In this document: positions 35,054 to 46,700 of the stretch, piece after piece
How positions within the stretch are numbered: position 1 is the first letter of the stretch
How the letters are laid out: each line of letters begins with the position of its first letter
Source: an uncultured bacterium
Lineage (GTDB): Bacteria; Cyanobacteriota; Vampirovibrionia; Gastranaerophilales; Gastranaerophilaceae
Direction of reading: 5' to 3'
NCBI GenBank assembly: GCA_949292175.1
Contig: CASEYJ010000003.1
Location: 124,001 to 188,000 of the forward strand
DNA: 64,000 nucleotides
Translations under genes and position numbers: made by a program
Notes under the pieces: model-generated
Told to the model about the DNA's origin: nothing
Seen by the model: only the letters and a program-made list of their open reading frames with translations
Database searches by the model: none

Positions 35054-36823
35054 ATGGCGAGAATAAAGCAGTTATCAAAACATCTTATCAACCAAATCGC
35101 AGCTGGAGAAGTAATTGAAAGACCTGCTTCTGTTGTGAAAGAACTTGTTGAAAATTCTGTTGACGCAGGAGCAACAAAGATAAGCATTGAAATTACAAAC
35201 GAATGCAGAAACATTCGTGTTGCCGATAACGGTTCAGGTATTCACCCAGACGATATTCTCTTAGCATTTTCAAAACACGCAACAAGCAAAATTTCAACAG
35301 ATGAAGACTTATACGCAATTCAAACCCTTGGCTTTAGAGGGGAAGCTCTATCTTCAATAATATCTATCTCTAAATTAAGCTGCACAACAAGAACAAAAGA
35401 TTTTGAAAATGGTACCAAAGTTACTTGCGAAAATTCAGAAGTTCACCAAGTTCAAACAGGCTGCGCTGTTGGAACGATTATGGACGTAAGAGATTTGTTT
35501 TACAATATTCCGGCAAGATTAAAATTCCTAAGAAATCCAAACACCGAATTTTCTTACATCCAAGAAATCGTACAGTCAATCGCTGTAATTCACCCTGCAA
35601 TTGCATTTGAACTAAAGAAAAACGGGAAAACTGTATTAAAAACCACAGCTCAACAAGATCTGAAACGAAACTTGCGAGAAATTTTTTCAACAAACGTAAC
35701 AGATAGCCTGAAAGGAGTTCTCAAGACAGATGAACTTGCAGGACTGAAAATCTCAGGCTATGTGAGCACTCCGGATTTTACTCGTTCAAGCAAGAAAGAT
35801 TACCACATATACATCAACTCAAGGACAGTCAAATGCCCAATCTTCCAAAAGGCAATTGATACAGCATACAAAAGCCTAATAGCAAGTGGTAAATACCCTT
35901 TCGTCGTCTTAAATCTTGAAATTCCAACTTCTGATGTCGATGTTAACGTTCACCCAACAAAAAAAGAAGTTCGATACAAAAATGTCAATCAGATCTTTAA
36001 CTTTATCATTGCAGGAATCTTAGGCGGATTATCAAATTACAAAGAAACTCCTACAAACAATCAACCACAAGTAACATCTCACAATGAAAATATTATTGAA
36101 TTTCAACCAAAAGAGAAGTCACTTGACGTATTTTATGACAAGGCAAATGATGAAATTGCTATTAGGGAAGAATTACCTATTTATACTCCAACAAACACCT
36201 ATAATCCACAACCAGAACACGTTGAGCAAAAGCAATTTTTTAATCCAACAGAACAAGCAACCCCTGAACCTGAAGATATAATTATCGGTCAATATAAAAA
36301 TACATACATTTTAATAGAACTTGATGAAGGGTTAGAAATTGTTGATCAGCACATAGCTGAAGAACGCTATAATTATGAAAAACTTAAAAACGAAAAACAA
36401 GTAACATCGCAACTTTTATTTATCTCTGATGTATTGACAGTCTCTGCAACTGAAGCTGAACTTATAAAAGAACATTTGGATAAATTTGAAAAATTTGGTT
36501 ACGGAATTGAATTTACCTCTGATACAGAACTTATTTTTAGAAAAGTTCCTCAGATGATAGCAAAAGTTAATCCAAAAGAAATTTTAAGTGATATTCTGGA
36601 ACACATTGAGGGAGATATCGATAATTTAGAAGAAAATATTCTAAAAACAACAGCCTGCAAAGCATCTGTAAAAGCAGGCCAAAAGTTATCATTGTGGCAA
36701 ATGCAAGAAATTATAAAAAAATGGAGAACAACTGAGCTTCCATACACTTGCCCTCACGGGAGACCTATTAATAAAGTCATCCCGCATAAAGAACTTGCCG
36801 GATGGTTCCAAAGGAATGCTTAG
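35054..36823 (+). CDS. mutL: DNA mismatch repair protein MutL (endonuclease-type)
   Basis: A 589-residue MutL. The GHKL ATPase domain is complete ('QIAAGEVIERPASVVKELVENSVDAGA', 'DNGSGI', 'TLGFRGEALSSI'). The C-terminal domain has the metal-binding endonuclease motif at 431-442, reading DQHIAEERYNYE where DQHAxxExxxxE is usual, and also ACKASVKAGQ and CPHGRP (566-571). It should therefore nick DNA itself, as in most bacteria without MutH. The single Ala-to-Ile change inside the motif is unusual but conserves the metal ligands. The start at 35054 has AAGGGGAG just before it. Its stop overlaps the convergent DUF3137 gene by 4 nt. Confidence 0.94.
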   Translation: MARIKQLSKHLINQIAAGEVIERPASVVKELVENSVDAGATKISIEITNECRNIRVADNGSGIHPDDILLAFSKHATSKISTDEDLYAIQTLGFRGEALSSIISISKLSCTTRTKDFENGTKVTCENSEVHQVQTGCAVGTIMDVRDLFYNIPARLKFLRNPNTEFSYIQEIVQSIAVIHPAIAFELKKNGKTVLKTTAQQDLKRNLREIFSTNVTDSLKGVLKTDELAGLKISGYVSTPDFTRSSKKDYHIYINSRTVKCPIFQKAIDTAYKSLIASGKYPFVVLNLEIPTSDVDVNVHPTKKEVRYKNVNQIFNFIIAGILGGLSNYKETPTNNQPQVTSHNENIIEFQPKEKSLDVFYDKANDEIAIREELPIYTPTNTYNPQPEHVEQKQFFNPTEQATPEPEDIIIGQYKNTYILIELDEGLEIVDQHIAEERYNYEKLKNEKQVTSQLLFISDVLTVSATEAELIKEHLDKFEKFGYGIEFTSDTELIFRKVPQMIAKVNPKEILSDILEHIEGDIDNLEENILKTTACKASVKAGQKLSLWQMQEIIKKWRTTELPYTCPHGRPINKVIPHKELAGWFQRNA

Positions 36824-37947
36824 AGTCCTGTTTTTTCATCCAATTTAAAGTAATCAACCAAAGCAATAATAGATGAGAACTCATTGAAAAATTCTGTCAT
36901 TTGCTTTGGATTATCCAAACTTCTAAACAAACAACCTATTTCAAACAAATTTTTATTTGTAGATATTGCAAACATAAGGTTATTACCATAGAATGAACAT
37001 TTTGCTTTTTTTGCACCAAATGCTGTCTGCAAATGCTTAAATCTCTCCATAAATGCTGGAGTAATAAGATATCTTCCCTCAACTTGGTTTGATGAATATG
37101 CTACATACTTTTTAGAAAATTCAGGATCTTCAAGTTTCATCTCCCTCAAAACCTGTCTAGCCGGATCACCATGAAGATTCCTAAACAGAGAATATACAAA
37201 AAACAAGAAGCCTAGTGCTAGAACCCAAAAAATTATCTGATAATATGGAAACATATAAAACAATGAAACAATAAAACCAATTATACCCAAAGCGCCTTTG
37301 TTTTTGATATTCCTATCCCCTCTTGTTGCAATAATAGTAGTATTTTGAACATTTTTATTAGCAGGAAATTTTATTATCACACCTCTAAAAACAGTAACAA
37401 CACGACGATTTTTTCCTGAACCTGATTCATAATAAAGATATGTTTCATCAATATTAAATTTAAGATTTTTATACACCCCACTAAATGAATCATAAGCCTT
37501 TCGCCTGTTATATATAGAAAAAAGATTACTATCTAATAATTCTTTATCAGAATTCAAAGGAGTTTGTTCAAACCAATCCATCTGCCCAAACGCCGCCAAA
37601 ATTTTTGGCATACAAGTCATCTTTAACTTCGTAACAAATTTCTTATTATAGCTTATAGGTAGTGCAATTCCTCCTATGAAAGAAGCAAGCGCAACCAAAG
37701 GTGTAAATGTCGATATCATCTGAGAAGTTGCATCCGTCGCAGCATACTCCAAAGTACAAAAAGAATATACAGACATAACAAAAAAACATACAATAACAGC
37801 TTCTAAACAACATAGTTCAAAAAGTTTGTTTTTACGCTCCCTCTCAAAAGTTAACAAAATAGGAGCAATTTTTTGATGATATATATTATAAAAATTACTT
37901 CTATACTCTGACATTTTTCTATTTGACACTGCACTTTTCGATTGCAT
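36820..37947 (-). CDS. DUF3137 membrane protein
   Basis: A 375-residue protein with two N-terminal membrane helices (residues ~45-65 and ~80-100) and two central ones (~222-260), and a soluble domain in between. The C-terminal pattern 'YVAYSSNQVEGRYLITPAFMERFKHLQTAF' followed by '...FYGNNLMFAISTNKNLFEIG' is characteristic of the DUF3137 family, whose function is not established. AGAGAGGTG precedes the ATG. It is convergent with mutL (4-nt overlap of ends) and transcribed alone. Confidence 0.78.
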   Translation of the reverse strand: MQSKSAVSNRKMSEYRSNFYNIYHQKIAPILLTFERERKNKLFELCCLEAVIVCFFVMSVYSFCTLEYAATDATSQMISTFTPLVALASFIGGIALPISYNKKFVTKLKMTCMPKILAAFGQMDWFEQTPLNSDKELLDSNLFSIYNRRKAYDSFSGVYKNLKFNIDETYLYYESGSGKNRRVVTVFRGVIIKFPANKNVQNTTIIATRGDRNIKNKGALGIIGFIVSLFYMFPYYQIIFWVLALGFLFFVYSLFRNLHGDPARQVLREMKLEDPEFSKKYVAYSSNQVEGRYLITPAFMERFKHLQTAFGAKKAKCSFYGNNLMFAISTNKNLFEIGCLFRSLDNPKQMTEFFNEFSSIIALVDYFKLDEKTGL

Positions 37948-38032
37948 AAATACACCTCTCTTTTTGTCTAGTCTAGCATACTTTTTAAAAATTTCACTAA
38001 TATGTTTATACGAAATATCACTTATACAAATT

Positions 38033-38064
38033 AAAAAAGGCGGCTCTAAAAAGAACCGCCTTTT
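38033..38064. terminator. Intrinsic terminator of the rpoB-rpoC1-rpoC2 operon
   Basis: AAAAGGCGG...CCGCCTTTT (about 38036-38061) forms a GC-rich stem with a small internal mismatch; on the minus strand it is followed by a T run. It ends the polymerase operon. Confidence 0.8.
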
Positions 38065-38089
38065 AAATTATTTCCCGTGAATTTAATTA

Positions 38090-41000
38090 TTATTCTTCAC
38101 TAATACCATTGTCATCAATAGTCAAATCAGGAGCGCCGAACATACCTTCAATTTCTTCCAAAATTGCAGAAGGTTTTCTTGCTTGATTTCTTTGAGCAAC
38201 AGCACGTTTTCTAGCTTCACGTTCTTTTTCTTCATTTGCGTTAGAAAGGTGATGGAAACCAGTACCAGCCGGAATTAAACGACCGATAATTACGTTTTCT
38301 TTCAAACCTCTCAACATATCTTTCTTACCGTCAACTGCAGCTTCTGTAAGAATTCTTGTTGTTTCTTGGAAAGAAGCAGCTGAAATGAAGCTTTCAGTAT
38401 TCAATGAAGCTTTTGTGATACCTAACAACATATATTCACAAGTTGCAGGAGTTCCGCCGTTCTTTTCAACTTCTTCATTTTCTCTTTCGAAAATTTGAAC
38501 TTCAACAAGTTCACCAGGAAGAAGTTTAGTATCTCCGGCATCAACAACCTTAACTTTCTTAGTCATTTGACGAACAATGATTTCAACGTGTTTATCAGCA
38601 ATTTCTACACCTTGAGAACGATAAACTCTTTGAACTTCGTCTACTAAGTACTGTTGAGCAGCTTCAGGTCCACAAAGTCTAATAACATCATGTGGATTCA
38701 AAGGACCTGATGTCAAAGGTTGACCTTTCTTAATCTTCTGCTTATCGTGAACAACGATGTTAGCATCGATAGCGTACTTGATTTCAGTTCTGCCATTATC
38801 ATTTACTAAGTAAAGTCTTGGCAAATCATCATCAGTTTCAATTTCAGCAACACCATCTTCTTCTGCAAGGATTGCACAATCTTTTGGCTTACGACCTTCA
38901 AGAAGTTCTTCTACCCTTGGCAAACCTTGAACGATGTCACCTGTTTTTTGTCTTTCGAATACCAATGTAGCAATCATATCACCACGTAGAACCAACGCTC
39001 CGGCATCAACGATTAACATTGTACCTGGGCTGATCAAATATGGTCTTCCGTGTCTGATAGTAATTTCGCCTTTATTAACTGATATTACTTGACCAGAAAC
39101 AGCTGATTTTTCACCGCCTTCAGTAAGAAGTTGATCTACTTTTACGAAATCACCTTTCTTAACAAGAGCCTTGCCTGAAACATTAACAACAGTTTCATAC
39201 AATTCACTTGTTAACAATAATCTTCTTGTTTCTTCTTCAGTATTTTTAACAGATGCAACACCATCATTGATAGCAAGAACTTGAGTTTTTGCAATAGGTG
39301 TTTTTGCATCAATTACCTGACCATCTTTTACAAGAAGTTCAGTTTGCAATGAAGATAACAATTTAGAATTACCTTCTTGTTCACGACGTACAATCAAGTT
39401 TTCAAGAACAACAATTCTCAAATTGTTATTGCTATCAAGCTCAACCATACCTTTCAAGTGTGACAAGTAACCTTGCATTTGAAGAACCAAACTTGTTCTT
39501 GTAATTGTAGAACCGTCAAGATTACGAACTCTTGCACCATCCTTGTATTGAAGTTGTGTTACAGGAACAATGTCAATCAAACCATCTGTTGTGTTGAATT
39601 TGATTGATACATCTTTTTGATCAACATTCAATACTTGAACAGGTCTTACAAGGATTTGAATTGGCTGATTAGAAATACTATCTTCATCTAATGACAAGTT
39701 AGTATCCAATTCTTCATCCAAATCATCAATATCTAAATCATCCATTGATGAATCCATAATTGTAACGATTGAAGTTTCTTTAACCTTTACGCCATCAGCA
39801 ATTACTGTTCCAGCCTTAATAACTTCACCTTCGTCAACTTTCAATGCGCCAACGTTAGGAAGTGTATGAACTTCTCCTGGTCTTATAGTAATTTCGTGGA
39901 TAATATCGTTATATTCTTTAAATTCAACAATACCGTCCAAGTGGCAATATACGTCTTTAACAACTTCAGTTCCGGCAGTAACAAATGTTCCGTTATCTAC
40001 CATCTTCAATGAACTATCCTTAGAAATTTGGTGAATTTCTTCCGGAATGAACACTACTGAACCTGGTTTAGTAATGATTTGATTTTCATCAACTTCAACG
40101 TCAATATATCTGATTTCACCTGAAGATGTAACTGCACAATCGTCATCAATAAGTTCAGCAACGATCATACCGTTTTCAACCGGAGTATCAACAGGAGCTT
40201 TTACGATATATTTTTCACCAGTCTTAGCAACTGTCCATAGTTGTTCTTTCTTAGTTTGTTCAAATGTTGCATTTTCAGGAGATAAAGATGCAATTACAAT
40301 TGTAATTTCCTTACCTTGAACAATTTTCTTAATATTCTTACCTTCAAATTTAACATCTTCAACAACAAGGTCTTCACCGAAACGAACTTCACCACCGTGT
40401 TCACTGATAGTTAAAGTTTCAGCCAATTTTTCACCGGCTTTAACTTTTTGTTCGTTCTTAACAAGAACTTTAGAACCACCAGGTAGGTTGTAAACATCGC
40501 CGCCTAGAACCCAAATAACACCTTGTTTATTTGTAGTTCTTGAAATGTTACCTTGTCTGTCTTTCTTTTCGTCAGCAACAAAATCTTCAAACAAAACTTC
40601 ACCAGATAAATCTGTTGTAATATCTTTTGTCGCTTTTTCTGTCAAACGAGAACCATCACCTTGAGATACCGGTTCGTATGAAGCAAGCTTAAATCCTTTT
40701 TCAACTTGCATTCCATTTGTAAAGAAGATTGTTGAACCAGCTGGGATATGGTATTTTTCAGTTCTCTTAGCACCCTTCACTTCGATGTCTGTTTCGTAAT
40801 TTGAAACTTTTACAACATCACCGTGACGAGTTCTCAATTCTCTAGTCTTAACGTTAGAGATAACTTCACCGGCAATGTTAGCTTCAACAGTCTTCATAGC
40901 ACCAGAACCTTTGAATACACCACCAGTGTGGAATGTTCTCATTGTAAGCTGTGTACCAGGTTCACCGATTGACTGAGCTGCGATAATACCGATTGCTTCA

Positions 41001-41956
41001 CCGATATCAACAAGCTTTTGAGTAGTCATCGCCCAACCATAGCATTTTTGGCAGATACCGTATTCCAAACCACAAGTCAAACCTGAACGAACCTTAAGTT
41101 CTTGCAAGTTCAAATGTGAAATCTTCTTGATATCATTACGATCTAAAGTTTTGCCGCATTCAACAAGAACTTTACCTTCGCTATCAAGAATATCTTCAGC
41201 AATAGTTCTACCTAACAATCTGTCGATTAACGGAACGATAACTGTGTCACCATCACAAATCGGCTTCATGTTAATTGATTTTGTAGTATGGCAATCATCT
41301 GCTCTAATAATTACATCTTGTGCAACGTCAACCAAACGTCTTGTCAAATAACCTGAGTCAGCTGTTTTCAACGCAGTATCTACAAGCCCTTTTCTTGCAC
41401 CATATGATGAAATAATGTACTCTGTAACGGATAAGCCTTCTTTAAAGTTTGCTTTAATCGGCAAGTCGATAATTTGACCTTGCGCATCTGCCATCAAACC
41501 ACGCATACCAACAAGCTGAGATACCTGTGATAAGTTACCTCTCGCTCCGGAGAATGCCATCATATATACAGGGTTTAATCTATCGAAGTTATCTACTACA
41601 CTTGATGTCAACTTAGCTGTTGTTTCTGACCAAGTATCGATAACCTTTGTATATCTTTCTACTTCAGTAATTTCACCTTTTAGGTATCTGTTAGTAGATT
41701 TTTCAATTTCTTTTTCGGCCTCCTGCAAAAGTTCTTTCTTAACAGCCGGAACCTGCAAATCCGCAATTGAAATTGTTGTACCGGATTTAGTTGCATATTT
41801 GTAACCGAGGTTTTTCAAGCTGTTTGCCAATTCTGCAGTAGTCGCACCGCCGAACTCCAAATACATCTGAGATAAAAATTGGTTTAAAGCCTTTTTATCC
41901 ATCTGTTTGTTAATGAAGTCTAAGTGCTTCTTTGAATTAGTATAAGTTGTTTCCAT
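38090..41956 (-). CDS. rpoC2: RNA polymerase beta-prime subunit, C-terminal part (RpoC2)
   Basis: A 1288-residue protein corresponding to the downstream half of bacterial beta-prime. It has the region after the split, the second zinc site (Cys of 'DDCHTTKSI', 'TCGLEYGICQKCYG'), the bridge-helix/trigger-loop signature 'IGEPGTQLTMRTFHTGG', a very long insertion (residues ~345-960, made of repeated barrel-sandwich-like units) in the place where cyanobacterial RpoC2 carries its large SI3 insertion, and the C-terminal 'GLPRVEELLEGRKPKD'. The start at 41956 is chosen because GAGGAAA lies 6 nt before it; the frame upstream opens only with a TTG. It lies 46 nt after rpoC1 and is not a frameshift of it: it has its own ribosome binding site. 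Confidence 0.95.
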   Translation of the reverse strand: METTYTNSKKHLDFINKQMDKKALNQFLSQMYLEFGGATTAELANSLKNLGYKYATKSGTTISIADLQVPAVKKELLQEAEKEIEKSTNRYLKGEITEVERYTKVIDTWSETTAKLTSSVVDNFDRLNPVYMMAFSGARGNLSQVSQLVGMRGLMADAQGQIIDLPIKANFKEGLSVTEYIISSYGARKGLVDTALKTADSGYLTRRLVDVAQDVIIRADDCHTTKSINMKPICDGDTVIVPLIDRLLGRTIAEDILDSEGKVLVECGKTLDRNDIKKISHLNLQELKVRSGLTCGLEYGICQKCYGWAMTTQKLVDIGEAIGIIAAQSIGEPGTQLTMRTFHTGGVFKGSGAMKTVEANIAGEVISNVKTRELRTRHGDVVKVSNYETDIEVKGAKRTEKYHIPAGSTIFFTNGMQVEKGFKLASYEPVSQGDGSRLTEKATKDITTDLSGEVLFEDFVADEKKDRQGNISRTTNKQGVIWVLGGDVYNLPGGSKVLVKNEQKVKAGEKLAETLTISEHGGEVRFGEDLVVEDVKFEGKNIKKIVQGKEITIVIASLSPENATFEQTKKEQLWTVAKTGEKYIVKAPVDTPVENGMIVAELIDDDCAVTSSGEIRYIDVEVDENQIITKPGSVVFIPEEIHQISKDSSLKMVDNGTFVTAGTEVVKDVYCHLDGIVEFKEYNDIIHEITIRPGEVHTLPNVGALKVDEGEVIKAGTVIADGVKVKETSIVTIMDSSMDDLDIDDLDEELDTNLSLDEDSISNQPIQILVRPVQVLNVDQKDVSIKFNTTDGLIDIVPVTQLQYKDGARVRNLDGSTITRTSLVLQMQGYLSHLKGMVELDSNNNLRIVVLENLIVRREQEGNSKLLSSLQTELLVKDGQVIDAKTPIAKTQVLAINDGVASVKNTEEETRRLLLTSELYETVVNVSGKALVKKGDFVKVDQLLTEGGEKSAVSGQVISVNKGEITIRHGRPYLISPGTMLIVDAGALVLRGDMIATLVFERQKTGDIVQGLPRVEELLEGRKPKDCAILAEEDGVAEIETDDDLPRLYLVNDNGRTEIKYAIDANIVVHDKQKIKKGQPLTSGPLNPHDVIRLCGPEAAQQYLVDEVQRVYRSQGVEIADKHVEIIVRQMTKKVKVVDAGDTKLLPGELVEVQIFERENEEVEKNGGTPATCEYMLLGITKASLNTESFISAASFQETTRILTEAAVDGKKDMLRGLKENVIIGRLIPAGTGFHHLSNANEEKEREARKRAVAQRNQARKPSAILEEIEGMFGAPDLTIDDNGISEE

Positions 41957-42002
41957 TCTATATTTCCTCAATTTTATTAATTTACGTTTTGTTGAGTATC
42001 TA

Positions 42003-43715
42003 TTATAAAGTAATTGCTTTTCTTACTGTTTCGTTGAATATAATTCTACCAACAGTAGTTTCAATTCTGTCACCCTTTTCATCTCTTACAACGATCTTAT
42101 CGTGTAATTCGATTACTCCGACTTCAAGTGCTGAAATTGCATCTTGGAAGTTATAGAAATAACCTTTAACATCCATTTCAGGGTTTTTCATAATAGTCAA
42201 GTAATACATACCAAGGACCATATCCTGAGATGGTGTAATAATAGGTTTACCGGTAGCCGGAGCAAGGATGTTATTTGTTGCTAACATCAACATTCTAGCT
42301 TCTGTTTGAGCTTCAATTGATAATGGAACGTGAACAGCCATTTGGTCACCATCGAAGTCCGCGTTGAACGCTGTACATACCAATGGGTGAAGTTGGATAG
42401 CACGACCTTCTACCAATTTTGGTTCGAAAGCTTGGATACCTAATCTGTGAAGAGTTGGGGCACGGTTCAATAGTACCGGGTGACCATCAATTACCTCTTC
42501 CAAAATATCCCATACGATAGCTTCAGAACGTTCAATCTTCTTCTTAGCAGATTTAATATTTTGAACGTATCCTCTTTCTATCAATTTATTAACAACAAAC
42601 GGTTTAAACAACTCAATTGCCATTTCTTTTGGTAAACCACATTGATTCAAGCTCAATTGTGGACCTACAACGATAACAGAACGACCTGAATAGTCTACAC
42701 GTTTACCAAGTAAGTTTTGACGGAAACGACCTTGTTTACCTTCAATAATGTTAGACAATGATTTCAATGCTCTATTGTTAGGACCAACAACAGTTCTACC
42801 GCGTCTGCCGTTATCAATCAAAGCATCTACTGCTTCCTGAAGCATACGTTTTTCGTTTCTTACGATGATTTCAGGAGCGCCCATTTCCAACAATCTTTGT
42901 AAACGGTTATTTCTGTTGATAACACGTCTGTATAAATCGTTCAAATCAGATGTTGCAAAACGACCACCGTCTAATTGCACCATCGGTCTCAAATCCGGAG
43001 GTGTAACTGGAAGTACATCCATTATCATCCAAGTCGGATCTGTTTCTGAAGAAATTAACGAATCTAACAATCTCAATCTCTTGATTAACTTAGATTTTCT
43101 TTGAACAGAAGTTACGTTTCCGTTTAATTCTGCTCTCATTTCTTCTGCCATAGCTTTTATATCAAGCTCTGACAATAATTCTTTAATAGCTTCAGCACCA
43201 ATACCAACTTTCAATTCGCTGTCTTCGTGCTCAGCCATGTAATCTTCATATTCTTCTTCGCTTAATAGTTGTAATTTTTTGAATTCACTATCAGCTGGAT
43301 CTAGAACTACGTAGTTATTGAAATAGATAACTTGTTCAAGATCTTTCAAAGTCATATCTAAAAGCAAACCTAAGTATGAAGGGATTCCTTTCAAAAACCA
43401 AATATGAGAAACAGGAGCTGCAAGCTTGATGTGTCCCATTCTTTGTCTTCTAACTTTAGAATCAGTAACTTCAACACCGCAACGTTCGCAAATGATACCT
43501 TTGTGACGTACTCTTTTATACTTACCGCAATAACATTCCCAATCCTTTGATGGTCCGAAAATTCTTTCACAGAATAAACCATCTCTTTCAGGTTTCAATG
43601 TACGGTAGTTGATTGTTTCCGGTTTAGTAACTTCACCGTAGGACCATTTCAAAATCCTTTCAGGGGAAGCTATACTAATTCGTATATAGTCAAAATAATC
43701 AATACTTGTTGACAT
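42003..43715 (-). CDS. rpoC1: RNA polymerase beta-prime subunit, N-terminal part (RpoC1/gamma)
   Basis: A 570-residue protein corresponding to the upstream half of beta-prime. The first zinc site has Cys61, Cys63, Cys76 and Cys79; the lid/rudder region follows, and the catalytic magnesium loop NADFDGDQ is at 451-458. The protein ends shortly after the active-centre region ('[10 protein letters not shown]'), at the same general place as the cyanobacterial gamma subunit. AAAGGAG precedes the ATG. It lies 56 nt after rpoB and 46 nt before rpoC2. A genuinely split rpoC is a marker of Cyanobacteria, plastids and the Melainabacteria-type relatives. Confidence 0.96.
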   Translation of the reverse strand: MSTSIDYFDYIRISIASPERILKWSYGEVTKPETINYRTLKPERDGLFCERIFGPSKDWECYCGKYKRVRHKGIICERCGVEVTDSKVRRQRMGHIKLAAPVSHIWFLKGIPSYLGLLLDMTLKDLEQVIYFNNYVVLDPADSEFKKLQLLSEEEYEDYMAEHEDSELKVGIGAEAIKELLSELDIKAMAEEMRAELNGNVTSVQRKSKLIKRLRLLDSLISSETDPTWMIMDVLPVTPPDLRPMVQLDGGRFATSDLNDLYRRVINRNNRLQRLLEMGAPEIIVRNEKRMLQEAVDALIDNGRRGRTVVGPNNRALKSLSNIIEGKQGRFRQNLLGKRVDYSGRSVIVVGPQLSLNQCGLPKEMAIELFKPFVVNKLIERGYVQNIKSAKKKIERSEAIVWDILEEVIDGHPVLLNRAPTLHRLGIQAFEPKLVEGRAIQLHPLVCTAFNADFDGDQMAVHVPLSIEAQTEARMLMLATNNILAPATGKPIITPSQDMVLGMYYLTIMKNPEMDVKGYFYNFQDAISALEVGVIELHDKIVVRDEKGDRIETTVGRIIFNETVRKAITL

Positions 43716-43771
43716 TTATAATTTCTCCTTTTATTTGCAGGGGAAAAATCCCCTGCTTAATTATTAGCTTA

Positions 43772-46700
43772 TTATAGGTCTCCGAAAGTAGTAGGTGTTT
43801 CAAAGAAGTTAATATTTAATAACTCAGAATCGATATCAGAAAGTGTTCTCTTTGGAGCAGACTTTCTCAAATCATCCATATCAGTCATCAAATCAACTTC
43901 AGCACCGTCTTTCTTCGCTACCGTAATATCCAAACCTATGGATTGTAATTCTCTAACAAGAACCTTGAATGATTCCGGAATACCAGGTCTTGGAATATTA
44001 TCACCTTTAACGATTGCTTCGTAAGCTCTGTTACGTCCGTTTACATCATCTGACTTGATAGTCAACATTTCTTGCAATGTATAAGCCGCACCATAAGCTT
44101 CCAAAGCCCAAACTTCCATTTCACCGAATCTTTGTCCGCCGAACTGAGCTTTACCGCCTAAAGGTTGTTGTGTAACTAATGAGTAAGGACCTGTTGATCT
44201 TGCGTGAATTTTATCATCTACAAGGTGAACAAGTTTCAAGATGTAAGAAAGACCAACAGCAACCGGTCTGTCAAATGGTTCACCAGTTCTACCGTCAATC
44301 AATGTAACCTTACCGTCTTCGTTAACCCAATCGCAACCTGATTCTTTAATACCTTTCAGAAGTTCTGCTTTTGTAGCTTTTTCTGAAGTATTGTCACCGT
44401 ATCTTTCATCGAAAGATGGAGCCTCATAATGGTTTCCAGTCAAGTATGCTGCCAAACCAAGAAGTAATTCATAAGTTTGACCAACGTTCATACGGGAAGG
44501 AACACCAAGAGGGTTCAATACGATGTCGATTGGTGTACCGTTTGGCAAGAATGGCATATCTTCTCTTGGAAGAATTCTTGATACGATACCTTTGTTACCG
44601 TGACGTCCTGAAAGTTTATCACCAACAGAAACCTTACGTTTTTGAGCTATATAAACCCTGATAACTGTGTTTGCACCAGGAGGAAGCTCATCACCTTTTT
44701 CTCTGTCAAATACCTTAACGTCGAGAACTCTACCGCCTTCGCCGTGAGGTACTCTTAAAGAGTTATCTTTTACATCTCTTGCTTTTTCCGCAAAAATTGC
44801 TCTTAACAATTTTTCTTCAGGCGGATGTTCAGATTCACCCTTAGGTGTAACCTTACCAACAAGAATATCGTCAGCATAAACTCTGGCACCGATACGAACA
44901 ATACCACGTTCATCCAAGTGTCTCAAAGCATCTTCTGAAACGTTTGGAATTTCACGTGTAATTTCTTCCGGTCCAAGTTTTGTTTGACGAGCGTCTATTT
45001 CTAATTTTTCAATGTGAATTGAAGTAAAGATATCATCGTGAACGCATCTTTCAGAAATCAAAATCGCATCTTCGAAGTTATATCCTTCCCAAGGCATATA
45101 CGCTACTAAAACGTTTTTACCTAATGAAAGTTCACCGCAGTTTGTAGAAGCACCGTCGGCAATAACATCGCCGGCTTTAACTTCATCACCCTGTCTAACG
45201 ATTGGTTTCTGATTGATACAAGTATCTTGGTTACTTCTCAAATATTTAACCAAAGGATAAATATGAGGTTTGTTTTGTTTATCTCTAATTACAATTTCTT
45301 CACCAACAACTCTTTCAACAACACCGTCAACATCAGATACGATTACCATACCTGAATCTTTTGCTGCACGAGCTTCCATACCGGTACCAACAACAGGTCT
45401 GTCGGTAATTAGAAGCGGCACTGATTGACGTTGCATGTTTGAACCCATCAAAGCACGGTTAGCATCGTCGTGTTCGATGAACGGAATAAGAGATGTCGCA
45501 ACAGAAATAATCTGGATTGGAGAAACACCGACAAAGTCAACTTTATCAGCATCGCCCATTGTGAACTCTGATCTGTAACGAACAGGAACGTAATCTGCTT
45601 TAATTGTGTTATCAGGATTCAACTGAATATCAGCAGGAGCACAACGGAAGTTTTCATCTTCATCCGCTGTCATATAAACTACTTCATCAGTAACTTTTCT
45701 GTCTTTTACAACGAAGAACGGAGATTCAATAAATCCGTAATCGTTTACTTTAGCGTGAGTTGCCAATGAACCAATCAAACCTGCGTTTGGACCTTCCGGT
45801 GTTTCAATCGGACAAATACGCCCATAGTGTGATGGGTGGATGTCACGAACAGCAAAACCTGCTCTTTCTCTCATCAAACCGCCAGGTCCTAATGCAGAAA
45901 TACGTCTTTTGTGAGTTAATTCTGCAAGCGGGTTAATCTGGTCCATAAATTGTGATAACTGTGAACTTCCGAAGAATTCCTTCAATGAAGCAACCAAAGG
46001 TTTTGTGTTTAACAAGTTCAACGGAGTCAATGTTTCAGAATCTTGAAGAGTCATTCTTTCCTTAACGATTCTTTCAATTCTTGACAAACCAACTCTGAAT
46101 TGGTTCTGCAACAATTCACCAACTGAACGGATTCTTCTGTTACCTAAGTGGTCGATATCATCAACTGTTCCTTCATCGTATGTTAAGTTAATCAAGTATT
46201 CGATTGAAGCAACGATATCTTGAACAGTCAAAGTTCTTTGGTTCTTAGGAATGTTCAAGTTCAATTTTTTATTTAATTTATAACGACCTACACGACCGAT
46301 ATCATATTTCTTTTCATCAAAGAAACGAGCTTCCAAAATTTGTCTTCCACCTTGAGGAGAAGCCGGATCGCCAGGTCTTAGTTTTTTATAAACTTCAATT
46401 AATGCATCATCAGTAGTTTCAGCTGTATCCTTATCCAAAGTTTTCTTCAAGAAATCAAAGTGAGTGAATAAAGATTCCATTTCAGAAACTGTGATACCCA
46501 TAGCTTTCAACAATGTTGTAGCTAAGATTTTTCTATTCTTATCGATTTTAACGTAAATCAAGTCGTTAGAATCTGTTTCAATTTTCAACCAAGCACCTCT
46601 GTTAGGAATCATGGTTGCGTTATACAAACGTTTACCTGCTGGAGATATTTCACGTTTAAAGTAAACACCAGGAGAACGAACAATCTGAGAAACGATTACA

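Noticed and set aside
41957-42002. Possible frameshift or assembly error splitting rpoC.
   Set aside because: rpoC2 has its own ribosome binding site and the split lies at the place known from Cyanobacteria; both reading frames are clean.
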